Below, piece after piece: positions 33,388 to 44,851 of a DNA stretch of 64,000 nucleotides; the stretch's first letter is position 1; each line of letters begins with the position of its first letter. The stretch is from contig OY735212.1 of assembly GCA_963457665.1 (NCBI GenBank), positions 8,143,850-8,207,849 of the forward strand. The letters are read 5' to 3'. Source of the DNA: Thysanoteuthis rhombus (taxonomy: Eukaryota; Mollusca; Cephalopoda; Oegopsida; Thysanoteuthidae). Under the pieces are notes generated by a model. That model made no database searches. It was not told the origin of the DNA and saw nothing but the letters and a program-made list of their open reading frames with translations. Made by a program: the position numbers and the translations under genes.

Positions 33388-33740
33388 ACTAGTAAGTCGC
33401 TCAGTAGAAAATCGTCACGCCACCGACGTCTTTTGGCAGTAGGCCCTGCTGGTTGAGATCGATTGGAAAAAGGGATGATCAATAAACAAGTTAATTTTCT
33501 CGCCCTTTCTAGCGTCGCTGGAAAGTTCGAATTTTCAAAAGCCAAACAAGCGTACAGGCTACCGGACGCAAACAAAGGAACCAATTAGAATAAGACAGAA
33601 GCAAGAGTAAATGTTTAAATTTCGTCCCTCTATCTCCGTAGACCATGACGCATGCATAGCCTGGCAGAATCACTAAAAAACTGAAGAAACCCATGTTGAC
33701 TCAGTTTTGATTGATGTTTTCTAATATTCTCGTAATCCCC
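33388..33740 (+). repeat. Dispersed repeat R1
   Basis: CGACGTCTTTTGGCAGTAGG, CGCAAACAAAGGAACCAATT and the 3' half CTGAAGAAACCCATGTTGAC follow the family order. The central part is shortened. Confidence 0.6.
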
Positions 33741-34869
33741 TGGCACTACATATTTGTAAAGGGGGGAAAAAGAAGTTAGATACTGAAGAATAGTTTTATT
33801 TTCTTCGTCTTTGTTCGTGTTTTGGCCTCGCACCCTTAAGCCCTCTCAAGAATGGTGAAACTAGTCCCCGTAGAGCACAAATATTTCTCCTTCAATATAC
33901 GTCATGTCCAGTTAGAAGGAATAAGTATACTCCGTCAAAACTGGTTTCAACTCCCCAGAATAAACCACACCCAATGAAGGGTAGTTGTGTGTTCGACCGT
34001 AACGTTGTGAAAAAGTGAACAAAAAAAAAAAAAAAAAAAGAAAATAGCCTGACTAAACATTTGATTGAAAGACCCTGTCTAACAAAATTCGGACGAGAAT
34101 ATAATCTAGCCCAATTAATGGCCCACCTGACCAACCAACCGAGCGGGAAACAGATTCTTCTTTCTTTGCAATGTGTGTGTCTGTGGGCGCTCCTGGCCAG
34201 TTATTACTTTTAGATATATTTTTTTTGTACACGCAGGCGATAGTGATTCAGTTATGCGATTGTTTATAACTTTGAGAACCTTTCCTTTCGGATGATCTAA
34301 TCTCTTCCCATTTTTTTGTTGCTGCTAAACTAGAATGAAATAGAATAATTTATTTTCTAGTATTGCGGTTGAAGGTTAAATTTTCTGTTCGTTACAGCTT
34401 TTCTTCCCTTTGTACCACTGAAGATAGAGACAGAAAAAAATGACTCCTTCCTTATAGAAATTGTATTATATACCTGAAAAGGGCCGTAGAATGATTCGGC
34501 CGAAACATTGTGACAACAACAGAGATGGGAAGAAGAGATTATATCATCCGTACAAAAATTGTGGCCGTATATAAGAATACGATATATTTTCTATATCAAC
34601 CAACAAAATGATATTTTCTTATATACTGTATTTACTCGTGTATAACGAGAAAAATTGAAAATCAGGGTTAATATTGGTGGCTAGCATTCTACTCGAGTGA
34701 AGAAAAAACGATACGATCTATCTACATATACTACTGATTTTAGTTCCAAAGCGTAGGGGTCAAATAATATTTGAGAGGGCATTGTACTCAATTAAATTTG
34801 GTAATAAATAAACTTGTCTGTCCCATAATAGCTGTGACATTTGCATATATTAATGTATATATAAATGTA
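33741..34869. other. No gene recognised; two hammerhead-like traces
   Basis: Near 33,965-34,015, AATGAAGGGTAG...CGTAACGTTGTG looks like a decayed CTGATGA..GAAAC core. Near 34,474-34,512, CTGAAAAGGGCCG...CGGCCGAAACATTGTG has a perfect stem II but a mutated core. Both could be remnants of PLE-like repeat ends. The rest is unassigned. Confidence 0.35.
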
Positions 34870-35450
34870 GCAACTATCATGAGACAGATGTAGTAATGTG
34901 ATAAAAATCTCTTGCGAGATTGACTGGCCATTCTCGTAAAGTAATGAAGGTAGTCCCACCAGAGCTTGAAAGAACGTATGATGAAATTACTCGGCCTAAT
35001 GTGACATACACGCGCTCAAGCCACCCAACACATGAGACAATCTTTTTTTTGTTCATAATGTCATTAAACTCAACAACACTCAGAGAGCGCATACCTCTGC
35101 CAACACAGTACATTAACTCAATCGGAAAAAAATCCTGAATCCGCCCCAGAGTTTAATCACTTACTACTATGGCCCAACTATTCACCAAATTTTATTGAAA
35201 TTAGCTGAGAACTTTTAGAGACGTCGTGTGGTCAGACACGAGAGAAGACATGTATATATGAAAAAAAAAAATAATTGAATAACATTTCACAGTCGAACAA
35301 AAAATCATGTGTGGCTCCTAAATCTAATTTCTTTTCCCATAGCCCATAATCAACCCTTCGACGGAAAGTCATTGAAATTTATTGAGAAGTTTCAGAGATA
35401 TCGTGAGGACCGGCAGACAGACACGGAGTAATACATACATCTCTCTAACC
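34870..35450 (+). repeat. Old dispersed repeat with internal duplication
   Basis: GAGAGCGCATACCTCTGCC, ATCCTGAATCCGCCCC and a doubled block make up the repeat. One block, near 35,190-35,245, reads TTTTATTGAAATTAGCTGAG, then TTAGAGACGTCGTG. The other, near 35,370-35,430, reads TTGAAATTTATTGAGAAG, then CAGAGATATCGTGAGGACC. The style resembles repeats widespread in invertebrate genomes, but I cannot name the family. Confidence 0.45.
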
Positions 35451-35451
35451 A

Positions 35452-35640
35452 TGGGCGTATCGGAACTCTTTCGTTAATTAAGGCAAAAAAACTTGATTTG
35501 CCCAAATCACTGTCTTTCCCAAAATTTAACACAGTTTGGCACAAATCGATTTTTCGGGGCGGGGGATGGACATTTGCCCCCCTCTCTCTTGCCCCCTGGC
35601 TCGCCTATGTCCCCATTGTTGTTGCCAGATGTAATAAATT
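35452..35640. mobile_element. Possible MITE remnant with G/C-rich ends
   Basis: CCATGGGCGTATCGG at the left and GGCTCGCCTATGTCCCC at the right form a loose inverted repeat around a GGGGCGGGGGATGGAC...TTGCCCCC core. A similar TTTGCATCCCCC/GGGGCAAATG block occurs at 47,838-47,885. No target duplication was verified. Confidence 0.3.
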
Positions 35641-36395
35641 TGGATCTTTTCCAACGGAAACAACTCCTTGTTCAAGGTCGTTTTTTCATTGGTAAATATT
35701 GATCTGGAGTAAAGGTCACATTAAAACAGCACAAGAGATCATCTTTACGATTGTCTATAGAAGAATAATATTGCCTGTCAAAACAATGCAAGAAACGGGA
35801 CGACAAGAGTTAGATAATAATAGTACTTGTAGCCAACGCCTCTTCAAAATCAAAATCAATTGAACATTCAGATATACAAAATATCAAGTAATATTTGTAG
35901 AAACGTTTTCACGCTCATAATACAAATCGGTTAGCAATATTTCTTTTGTGTAGCTTCACATCGGCATCAAGATAGAAGAGATGAAAATAATACAATACAT
36001 CATCTAAAAAATCGAATCCCCTAGAAGTGTACCTTCTTATTTTGAGAGCTTGAAATGTACGTACTACCAATGATAGTCCGAATTCAATAAGACCTGAACG
36101 TTCAATAGATATCATTTGCAGAGAGCTTGAGGAGACACGTATCAATATCCGTACCCTCAGTTTAGTACGGTGACAGACCCAGAAATGTTTACTGTGGAGA
36201 ACTCGGGTTATTCTAAACGAGCAATTCTAATGTTCCCCGGAAAAATGCAACCACCACAACCACGACTATGGCGAGACTTACATGGTAAAATATACTTAAC
36301 GCATTAGCAATGTGTAAATAATCCGTTGTATATATACATCCAGAAACATTTGATGTAGAAGAGGATTGATTCAGTGAGTGTATACATGATGTATG
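35641..36395. other. No gene recognised
   Basis: AT-rich, short frames only. Confidence 0.4.
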
Positions 36396-37470
36396 TATGT
36401 GTGTGTGAGAATGAGACATATTTATGTATACATGTGTGTGTGTGCACATGAGAGAGAAATATCATTATATATAAATAAATATACGTGTTCGTGATAATCA
36501 TCGTGTATAAAAACACCTTGTAAATATGGTACTTGATAAAACAACTAACCAGACATTAATTGCAGCTAACTACAAAGTCTATCGCACGGAGAGTAGCATT
36601 CATCAGATTCATTGACAATGATTGTAGATGAATTGCCAGATCTGGAGGGAAGAATACTTCCCGACAAATTATCACCTTCCGATTTTGATTACAACCGCTC
36701 TCCTCGCAACATCTCAATTTAAGAAACGATTGATCGCATGAGTGTGTGAGGAATATTTATATGAATAATTACTTGTGTATGTACTTGATCGGTAATCTGG
36801 GTTGTGTTTATATGCATGCGCGCATTTCTTTCATTACGCGTGTTCCTGCATGCGTGTACGTGCCTCGGGCTCTCGTGTGAGTACATATGTGAGTATGTTT
36901 TTGAGCGTATGTGCATACTCGTATATTTGCACGTAAATGTGCGTGTGTCTTTACTTGTTTGTGTATTTGTCCGTGTGTAAGTATATTTCTGTGTGTGCAA
37001 GTACATGCATTAGTGTGTGCAGATACGTAACATATGTGTGTGTGTGCGTGTGTATTTGAGTCTTCCTGCTATATCTCTGACTATGTGTTTGCAAGTGTGT
37101 TTTTACATGTATGTGTCTGCTTGTGCGTATGTGTGTTTCCATGTGTGCTTATTCGTATATGTGTTTGCCAGTGTGTTCCTACGAGTGTATGTGTTTACGA
37201 GTGTCTTTCTACATGTGTGTCTCTACCTGTGTGTTCCTACGTGTGTGTTTGTGACTGTGTCTCTACATGTGTGTTTTTACGTGTGCGCTTCTATGTGTAT
37301 CTGTTTGCAGGTGTGTTTCTGTGCGCATGTGTTTGCGTATGTGTTTCTACCTGTGTCTGTTTCTACGCGTATCTTTTTGCGATCGTTTGTGTCTGTACAT
37401 GTATACATTGGATATATACATACACACATGCACACACACATATTTATATATATATATATATATATATAAG
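36396..37470 (+). repeat. GT-rich degenerate minisatellite region
   Basis: From about 36,740 to 37,420 the strand is a degenerate series of TGTGTTTnTACgTGTGTG-like words, and a (TA)n tract follows at 37,447-37,468. It translates in several frames to Cys/Val-rich products up to 150 codons on + and His/Thr-rich ones on -. That is what GT repeats give, so no gene is called. Confidence 0.7.
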
Positions 37471-37900
37471 GAAGCGTTAAGGTAACTCTGCATATGTGTG
37501 TATATCTTATGGTGCTTGTAAAATACGATTGATTGATTGTCCCCCCCCACACCTGAAAAGTGTGTAATTTCTGTATCTATTCGTGTGAGAGCAAGGGCCG
37601 GTGCTCGTGTTCTTAGAGTAACGATGTGGGTACAACTGGCACAATATATGGGCGTGTCCACAGCCGCAAAGAAGAAATATCACCTGGGTGCGTCCATCGA
37701 TAGGTTCGATGGTATTGATTTATCTATTTGAAGCTATATTATTATATATGTGTATTTGTGTGAAGTTCTATGCGATTATACGCTTATGTGTGTGTGTGTA
37801 TGTGCATGTAGGTATGAATAAAGTGTGCAACATATGTGCGCGTGTTAGGACGCCAGCTAATGTTCTCTTATAACATCTCTATCTCTCATTCCTCTCTTTT
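37471..37900. other. No gene recognised
   Basis: Short frames in GT-rich sequence. A C-run at 37,541-37,548. Confidence 0.4.
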
Positions 37901-37901
37901 T

Positions 37902-37941
37902 ACACACTCACACACACACACACACATATATATGTATATAA

Positions 37942-37976
<35 letters not shown>

Positions 37977-38105
37977 CGATTGCCATACAGCATCTTTCTC
38001 GCTCTCTATCTTTCTCTCTCACGCGCACACACACACACACTTATATATATATATATATATATATAAATATATATATATATGTGTGTGTGTGTGTGCGTGT
38101 ATGTG
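37902..38105. repeat. Compound microsatellite cluster
   Basis: (CA)n at about 37,906-37,926, (GA)n at about 37,944-37,972, (CT)-rich, (CA)n, (TA)n from 38,042 and (TG)n to 38,100, in direct succession. Confidence 0.9.
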
Positions 38106-39440
38106 TCAAACGTACTTCACAATATTTTGTTTTCCTCGACTAGGCCGCTAACCATTTCCCCACAGCAAGGTACCCTGAAACCTCTTTCAACGAACACGAT
38201 ACTGAAATATTCATTTTCAATTTATATATGGTTTACTTAGACACTCATATGGTTGCTGACTGAACTTCAAACATTTTTTACAGCTTGTTGCACATAGACA
38301 TGATTAGCGAGAAAGTATAAAAAAGCATTGCCGATCAAGTGGAAATATTTTTAATATATAGATTGACCTTGAAAAGCCCATTCAAAGTAAAAAAAAAAGG
38401 TTTCTAAAGAGTAAAACTTAATCAGTATTAGATTTGTTTAAATGATTGAGAAAATACTTTAACTTTTTAAACTAAATTTTATGCTACTTAGTTTTATCTT
38501 GGTCTCCCTCCGTCGACGGAAATTACTGTCCTATTCATTGGTCATTCAAAAAAAAAAAAAAAAAAACTAAGAGAATCCAAAGGAAATTTCTCAAAATTAT
38601 TTTATTTTGTCTCTCAGACGACTTATAATGAACAGCATGGCAATTTAAACCAAATATTATAAAATGAAATTTCACGAATGATTAGAAATATCCAACAGGA
38701 AATTGACACACTGTTTCAAAAACGTAATTAATCAAAATTTCGTCCTCATGTTTTTTTTTGGTTTCTTGTAAAAGAAAAAAAAAAAGGCCAAAATTTTTGT
38801 CTAAAGAAACGAAAAACAAATTTTCATTAATCATCAAGTAATTTTATTAGGTTTTCTTGTATTTGCAAACCAATGAAATCAGTCACATTGCTTCTTAGTT
38901 TGCGCGATGGCAAAAACACGATAAAACTACTTTTGTAGGGGTTGCTGGGAAGAGATAATGAAAATAATCATGTTCAATTTTGGAAGTGGAGGGACGTTTG
39001 AGAAGGAAGGAAAGATGGTTGAAAGCCAACCCAATAACCCTTTCGGTATTGGATTCCTGTTTACAGTCATGTTCCCAGCCGTGTCGTCACTGTTATATGG
39101 AGCAAATAAGATGGTGCAACAATCGAATGAAAACCCTCATAATCATGAAAAGAGCGAATTCCAAGTAAACACTAAAAGCAGAACAATTCCTAGGTACAGG
39201 CAACACAGGCAGTAGCCCAGGGTGCCAAGTGGTTGGGGCTCCAGCCATATGTCTTGGACAGTAGTTCTTCCCAATTACTTATTGGGAAACTGAACAAATT
39301 AAACAATAAAATCAGTGAAAATGAGAAGATTGTAGCCATAAAGATGTTTTAATGGTCTTTGAGTAATTTGACATCTATTAATGCAATGCAATTTAAATCT
39401 TTGATATTCAGTATCGAGCAATATTGTATAGTATCAGACT
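38106..39440. other. No gene recognised
   Basis: AT-rich, A-runs at 38,390, 38,549 and 38,775. The 85-codon frame at 38,958-39,215 has no recognised motif. CAGGCAGTAGCCCAGGGTG near 39,206 is reminiscent of a MITE end. Confidence 0.4.
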
Positions 39441-39444
39441 ATAA

Positions 39445-40290
39445 GTCATCGTCATCGTCATCATCATCATCAGTAGCAGCTTTTCAGCGTCTGTTGTTGG
39501 CTATGAACCTTCTCCAAGATTCGCCAAACCTCTTTATCATGGGCTACGCGAGCCAATACTTTCTGAACTGGCCCGATTCGTCATGACATGCCATCTCATT
39601 TTCTGTCGGCCACACTTTTGCGTATGATCTCTGGGGATCCACGCTGTGGGTCGTCATGGTCAGCCCACTCCATTTGAGTTTTCTAATGGATTCTATGATA
39701 TATCTGGCTCTCTCTGATATACTGTCGCTACGTGGTCTGTCCATGTGATGTTGAGTGTGATTCTCTCCTTTGCACGTTGGATGGTTTTCAGTTTTTTGGT
39801 TAGGTTCTATGTTTCCGCTCCATAGGTGACTATCAGGAGGAAACATAGGTTGCATACCCCCCCCCTTTTTTAACTGATGTGATTTTCATGTCCCTGAAAG
39901 TTCAGTTTGCTCTACTGAACCTGGAGTGATTCTTCACTTGATTTATTCTTTTGAGGATTCCATGCAGATTCGCTGTCCAGTGGTTTTCTTCCTTCTGCTT
40001 TGCGTTTTCGGATTTGATCTTTGTGCATTTGTCCCAAACGTGGGTCCTGTACATGGCATTTGTTTTACTAAAGTTCACATGAAGACAAACCTCCTTGCTT
40101 TCTTCATTCAGTTCTCCTCGTATTATTTGGAGATCATGAAGGTTATCAGCAAAAAGGACGATGTTGTCAGCAAATCTGAGGTTACTTAGGTATTCACCGT
40201 CTATTCTGATTTCTTTTCTTGTCTTATCCCCTTCTTTCAAGCAGAAAGGGTCCAGAGTCTTCGTGTAAAGGGTACCAAAGTTCAGTTAGC
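39445..40290 (-). mobile_element. LINE 3' fragment including RT active-site region, RTE-like
   Basis: The minus-strand frame 40,240-39,902 encodes EIRIDGEYLSNLRFADNIVL, the reverse transcriptase catalytic region, then LHDLQIIRGELNEESKEV and VNFSKTNAM. Downstream, out of frame, are LTWTDHVATVYQ-like and KLKWSGL regions and a (GAT)n end at 39,448-39,470. The catalytic FADD reads FADN, so the second aspartate is lost. Further frameshifts show it is dead. It is one of two longest LINE copies here (with 49,050). Confidence 0.85.
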
Positions 40291-41757
40291 CGGTGGCGCC
40301 AGAAATCCAACGGCCGACCTAGCTGAGAGAGAGAGAGAGAGAAGGGAGATGGAGAAGGGAGAAACGTGGACATTACAGTTTCACTCATAAATGAGCACAC
40401 CCTTTAAGTCTTTTCGATTGATAGTTATAACAGATAAAAAGATAATAGAAAGTTGTATAACAATTAATAACATCCCGCTTTGCTTGATTTAGAAGAAAAT
40501 TAACTTTCCATTAAAAAAAGTGGTTGGCCAGGCCGGGGATGAGGGTATTCCACCCTGGGTAACACCATGAAAGGTGGTGACATCAAGATGAATTCCTAAA
40601 AGCTTTTCACATAGTTTCTTGATAATTGTTTCATCTAATAAAACAACCGTGGTCCTAAACAATATTTCAGAGAGTGCTAAATGGATTCAAGTGAGGGACA
40701 GGCTGTGGATTAAGGAAAATTGGTCGAATCCAGGAATATTTTCCGTTTCACCTTTCAGACATATGGCCCATGAATATCCACACGATATATCCGGAGGTTC
40801 TCAATGATCTTTTAGGCTTATACCATCACATTCAGTCATAAGGGAGAATAATGATGGATCATGAATATTATTAGTACAAAAGATCACCGAAATCCTAGAT
40901 ATGCTGAGGAGAGAGCAGGTTCTGGAAGAAGGGGATGACACCATGGTTTACTGCTCCGGGTGACAACAACCATAGGCCTGTAACTTCCTGAACTCATTTA
41001 GTGACAACACAGTACATTACAAGGAAGTATCCACGATACGTTTTGCGAGAGAACATATAATGGAATAACTTGGTGAATACATGTAGTTATGTTATGAGCA
41101 GATACTTGTGGTAAGTTTAAACATGAGAAAAGTTCAATCCCCGGTATGAGAGAAGAATGTGTAAAACTCTCCATAAGGATAATTTTCCCTGTGCACACAG
41201 CAGCTTATTGAGTGCTGTGTAAGCCGTGTGATGGAGGTGGAAGTATCCTGAGTAAACTTACGTCCTGCCTCAAGAGGGTTGTCATAAAGAATCATAAAAT
41301 ATATTTGCGATATATTTGTTAAAAATGAAATTCGTGGTGACACATTACTTTAGATTAAATATACTTGTGAGAATAAGTCCTGGTCACTACCAGACCCGAA
41401 ACTTGCGAGGATCACTACGCTGACCTATGCAATGAAAACCAGGACTTCGTGACCAGCTGTATACTTTATAGAAAGTTTTTCTCTCGAAAGATGAGTCCTT
41501 TATCGTAAAATAAAAAAAGCAAAACCATTTATTAACCATGAAAAGGCACCTAATAGTTTCATAGGGATTCTAATACGTATATATTTTCTTTTACATTTTT
41601 TGCTTCTGAGGGTTTCGGCTGTCATGTTAGTATAAAAGGGACTGAGGACAAAAAGAATTGACCAAGTAATAAATCAATCTGAAATTGAAAAAAATGACGA
41701 AAAATGTTTGTACAAGCATACATTTTTCTTTCATTTGAGAATTAGTATTTTACTCTG
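40291..41757. other. No gene recognised
   Basis: It contains a (GA)n tract at 40,327-40,342. The remaining 1.4 kb has short frames with no motif and no matched repeat. Confidence 0.4.
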
Positions 41758-41758
41758 T

Positions 41759-41779
41759 GAGTGTGTGTGTGTGTGTGTG
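41759..41779. repeat. (TG)n microsatellite
   Basis: Uninterrupted TG tract. Confidence 0.9.
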
Positions 41780-41835
41780 CGAGAAAGAATACGCCACTCC
41801 AGACCCTGGTTCATCCGATCTTATCGGCTTCACGG

Positions 41836-41836
<1 letters not shown>

Positions 41837-41914
<78 letters not shown>
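41837..41914. repeat. Compound (TA)n(TG)n microsatellite
   Basis: About 56 bp of TA followed by about 21 bp of TG. Confidence 0.95.
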
Positions 41915-41915
<1 letters not shown>

Positions 41916-42089
41916 TTTTGAGTGTGTGTCTGTATATAAAAGATTCATGAATATTTCATGTGCTGTCAAGTGCAGGGCATTCGCGTGTTCCTCCGCACTG
42001 CAAATCCCAAAGAAACGTCAACGATCCAGAGAGTAGGTAGAGGGGTAGAATAGGTGTGGAATAGATCAGATCAGGGTGGGCAATGAATG

Positions 42090-42091
<2 letters not shown>

Positions 42092-42151
<60 letters not shown>
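42092..42151. repeat. (GA)n microsatellite
   Basis: About 30 GA units. A purine-rich stretch continues to about 42,330, and the Arg/Glu/Lys-rich frame across it is not a gene. Confidence 0.95.
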
Positions 42152-42153
<2 letters not shown>

Positions 42154-42684
42154 ACATACCCAACGGAGGAAGACTAAAGATTCGAGGTAAAAAACAGAGA
42201 AAGAGAAAAAGAAAATACCTAGACACTTTGATGAGGAAAAGCAGGGTAAAGAGAGATGGAATAAAAAAGAAACAACAAGAGACAGAGAGGGGAAAGATGG
42301 TGTGCGAGAGAAAATAAGAGAGAGGATAGCAAAGAGAGGCTATGACATGAAAGGAAGAAGAGAGAAATAAACCCGGATGGAGGAAGAGAATAACGTTAGT
42401 GGGAATAGAAAGAAAGGGGATTAGGAAAATAAAATCACAGATCAGAATAATGGTGTATATTGATTTTTTATCCAGCTTTCAAAATGGAATGTAAGCCCAT
42501 GTTAAGGATCTTTTGTACACATATATGCCTGTTTGAATGCGCTGTCGGCAACCGCTGTAGAAAGGCCTCTCTCTCCCGCATCAGCCTTGCTGGCCATCTG
42601 AGAGTCTGCAAGAGACGTGAAAAACCCTCCCAATCTTCGATCGAGAAGCCAAGCAATGATCCCAGTGATAACTTTCCTTCCAAA
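42152..42684. other. No gene recognised
   Basis: Purine-rich then mixed sequence. The 124-codon frame at 42,460-42,834 (+) ends in a His run from the (CAT)n tract and the antisense of a LINE, so it is not credible. Confidence 0.4.
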
Positions 42685-42685
42685 T

Positions 42686-42731
<46 letters not shown>

Positions 42732-43075
42732 GCTGCAGGTGAAACTTCTAAAGTCTGTTATTGGACATAGACTTTCAGATCTTGTCTCAATCATCTCGTT
42801 ATCTTATTTTTGCTGGCCACGATCTCACATATGATCTCAAGGGACACATACTGTGAATCACTATGTCCAACAGTCGTCTGAAATTCTTGTGACATGGCCG
42901 TTCATTGTCATTTGAGTTTTCTAATGGTTTCAATGATATCTCTTACCCTTGTTTGCCTTCTAGTAAAACATGCTGTCTCGTGATCCTCCATGTAATATTC
43001 AGCATGGTCCTCTCATTCACGTGTTACATGATTCTCCTTTTAAACTTAGAGGATAAGAATTACACGGCTTTTGTC
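42685..43075 (-). mobile_element. LINE 3' fragment, RTE-like, with expanded (GAT)n tail
   Basis: Read on the minus strand the family 3' end is recognisable: KLKMTMNGHV-like around 42,900, RDHETACF near 42,965 and HVNERTMLNITW near 43,010. It terminates in about 46 bp of (GAT)n at 42,685-42,731, the longest tail of any copy here. Many stops interrupt it. Confidence 0.7.
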
Positions 43076-44576
43076 TTAAACATGCCCAAATTACTGCATG
43101 TTACGCGATTATTTTTCCTGGGTAGCAGGTGCTATTTACTCGAATGCTTATATATACAAAGTACAGAAAATTGCTTTTATTCCTTTGAAACCTCAACAGT
43201 GATAGCGATATCAATATCTTATGGTTTTCCATACTTTATATGATTGAAAACTTGTAAATTTGCCCCCGTTGTTCAATTGGAAAAACAAGCAGATTTCAAA
43301 TTATCATTGTCCTGTTCGCAAAAACAAAGTTTGAAGGGATTAGGTGATGTTTTCTACACCGAACTTGGTTAATGAGAAAATAAAACTTATCACCAAGGAA
43401 CAAAGAGAAAGTGAAAGTAAACTTTGCATCGTGTTATTCATAAAAAAGAAGAAAAATGCAACGGCATAAATTCTGAACAAACACTAATCTCGACGTAACT
43501 TGATGATGTCGAAAATGTTGACATTGATTTCATTCTCTCCCTAATAATGGCGGAAAGACTATGAGAAAAAAATTATTTTATGTATCTTTTTAAGAAAATC
43601 TTGGTAAGACGGAAAAGAGAGACAAGTGGAGCAAGAATCCCAAGAAAAATGTGAATGACTTTGACTTGGAAGCGCGCATAGGATTCATATTTTTCACAGC
43701 AGGCAGTCTGAGCTCGATTCTTGCAAAACTTTGCCGCTTGACACAGAGGGATGGTTAGCTAGCCTAGCAGACTATTACCAGTTTATTGAGATCGATTCTC
43801 TCACTGAGAGCCCCGTTGTCGTGGCCTTAGGGCAAGATTAAATTGAACTGAGTAAATATTTGAAGCCTGTTCTGTAACTGAAGTGGTCGCGCGTGTCCGA
43901 ACTGTGACAATAACTGATGTTCAAATAGGGTGTTAAATATTGTTTCGTGGCAATAGTTTCTTCAGTAGAGGTATTTGAATTGAAGTCAATATGATATCTC
44001 AATTGATAAAATAGGTTGACCCTATCATATACCAACGAGCGAGTATAGCGGTCTAAAAGGGTTATAGCAGATAAAAAAACAGGATGGTGAATAGACGAGG
44101 GTGTTTTTACAGTACGTGTTGGAGTAAAGGCAGAAAAAAGCTATGTATTGACAAACAGAATTCTTCTCAGCTGCCCCGACGGGAAGTCAGATAGGCAGAT
44201 AGGCGAACAAAATCCCCATCACTTGGAAGATTGGTGCTACTTAATTTTTGTACTCTTCATTTGGTCCTCTTCCCGATTAAGCAAAGCTTAGTGAAAATCT
44301 AGAGTTTTGCTAAAGCGTATAATGATTTCCAAATCAAAATCTTGTACAAGGCTAGAATTAGTGAGGATACAGTAAGCAATAAACTTATAAGTCGTTTTCG
44401 GTATCTTGATAACATTTACTACTTTACGACCAGATCTTCATGCAATTGCGTGCAAAAATTCGTTAACCACTTCTCAATTACGATTACTTTATGTTGTTCA
44501 GTGTGTGTCTAAGTGGATACAAAGGTGCATAGGAACTCTTTAATTACAGAGGGGCAGAGAACCTAATTGGTCAGAA
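43076..44576. other. No gene recognised
   Basis: About 1.5 kb with no motif-bearing frame, simple repeat or matched family. Confidence 0.4.
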
Positions 44577-44851
44577 ATTCAACACCGTTTTGACTGAATT
44601 ACATTGATTTGTACGTAATTCAACTCTGTTTTGACGGAATTAAATTGAGTTGTACGCAATTCAACACTGTTTTGACTGAATTAAATTGATTTGTACGTAA
44701 TTCAACACTGTTTTGACTGAATTAAATTGAGTTGTACGTAATTTAACACTGTTTTGACGGAACTAAATTGATTTGTATGTAATTTAATACTGTTTTGACT
44801 TAATTATACTGATTTGCATGAAATTCAACACTGTTTTGCCTAAATTGACAG
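44577..44851 (+). repeat. 41-bp minisatellite, about 6.7 units
   Basis: Units start ATTCAACACTGTTTTGACtG and end gATTTGTACGTA, exactly 41 bp apart (44,577; 44,618; 44,659; 44,700; 44,741; 44,782; 44,823). Units 1-4 alternate TGATTTG, TGAGTTG, TGATTTG, TGAGTTG, hinting at an 82-bp dimer. The last two units are more diverged. No protein is plausible. Confidence 0.95.

Noticed and set aside
37017..37485. Cys/Val-rich open frames of about 70-150 codons, looking like cysteine-rich secreted proteins
   Set aside because: They follow from GT-repeat DNA in overlapping + frames, with complementary His/Thr frames on the other strand. No signal peptide, defined cysteine spacing or splice structure.
42087..42317. 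Arg/Glu/Lys-rich frame of 76 codons
   Set aside because: Product of (GA)n and purine-rich sequence, not a gene.
42685..42731. Poly-His tract within a 124-codon frame
   Set aside because: It is the (GAT)n tail of a reverse-oriented LINE read on the wrong strand.
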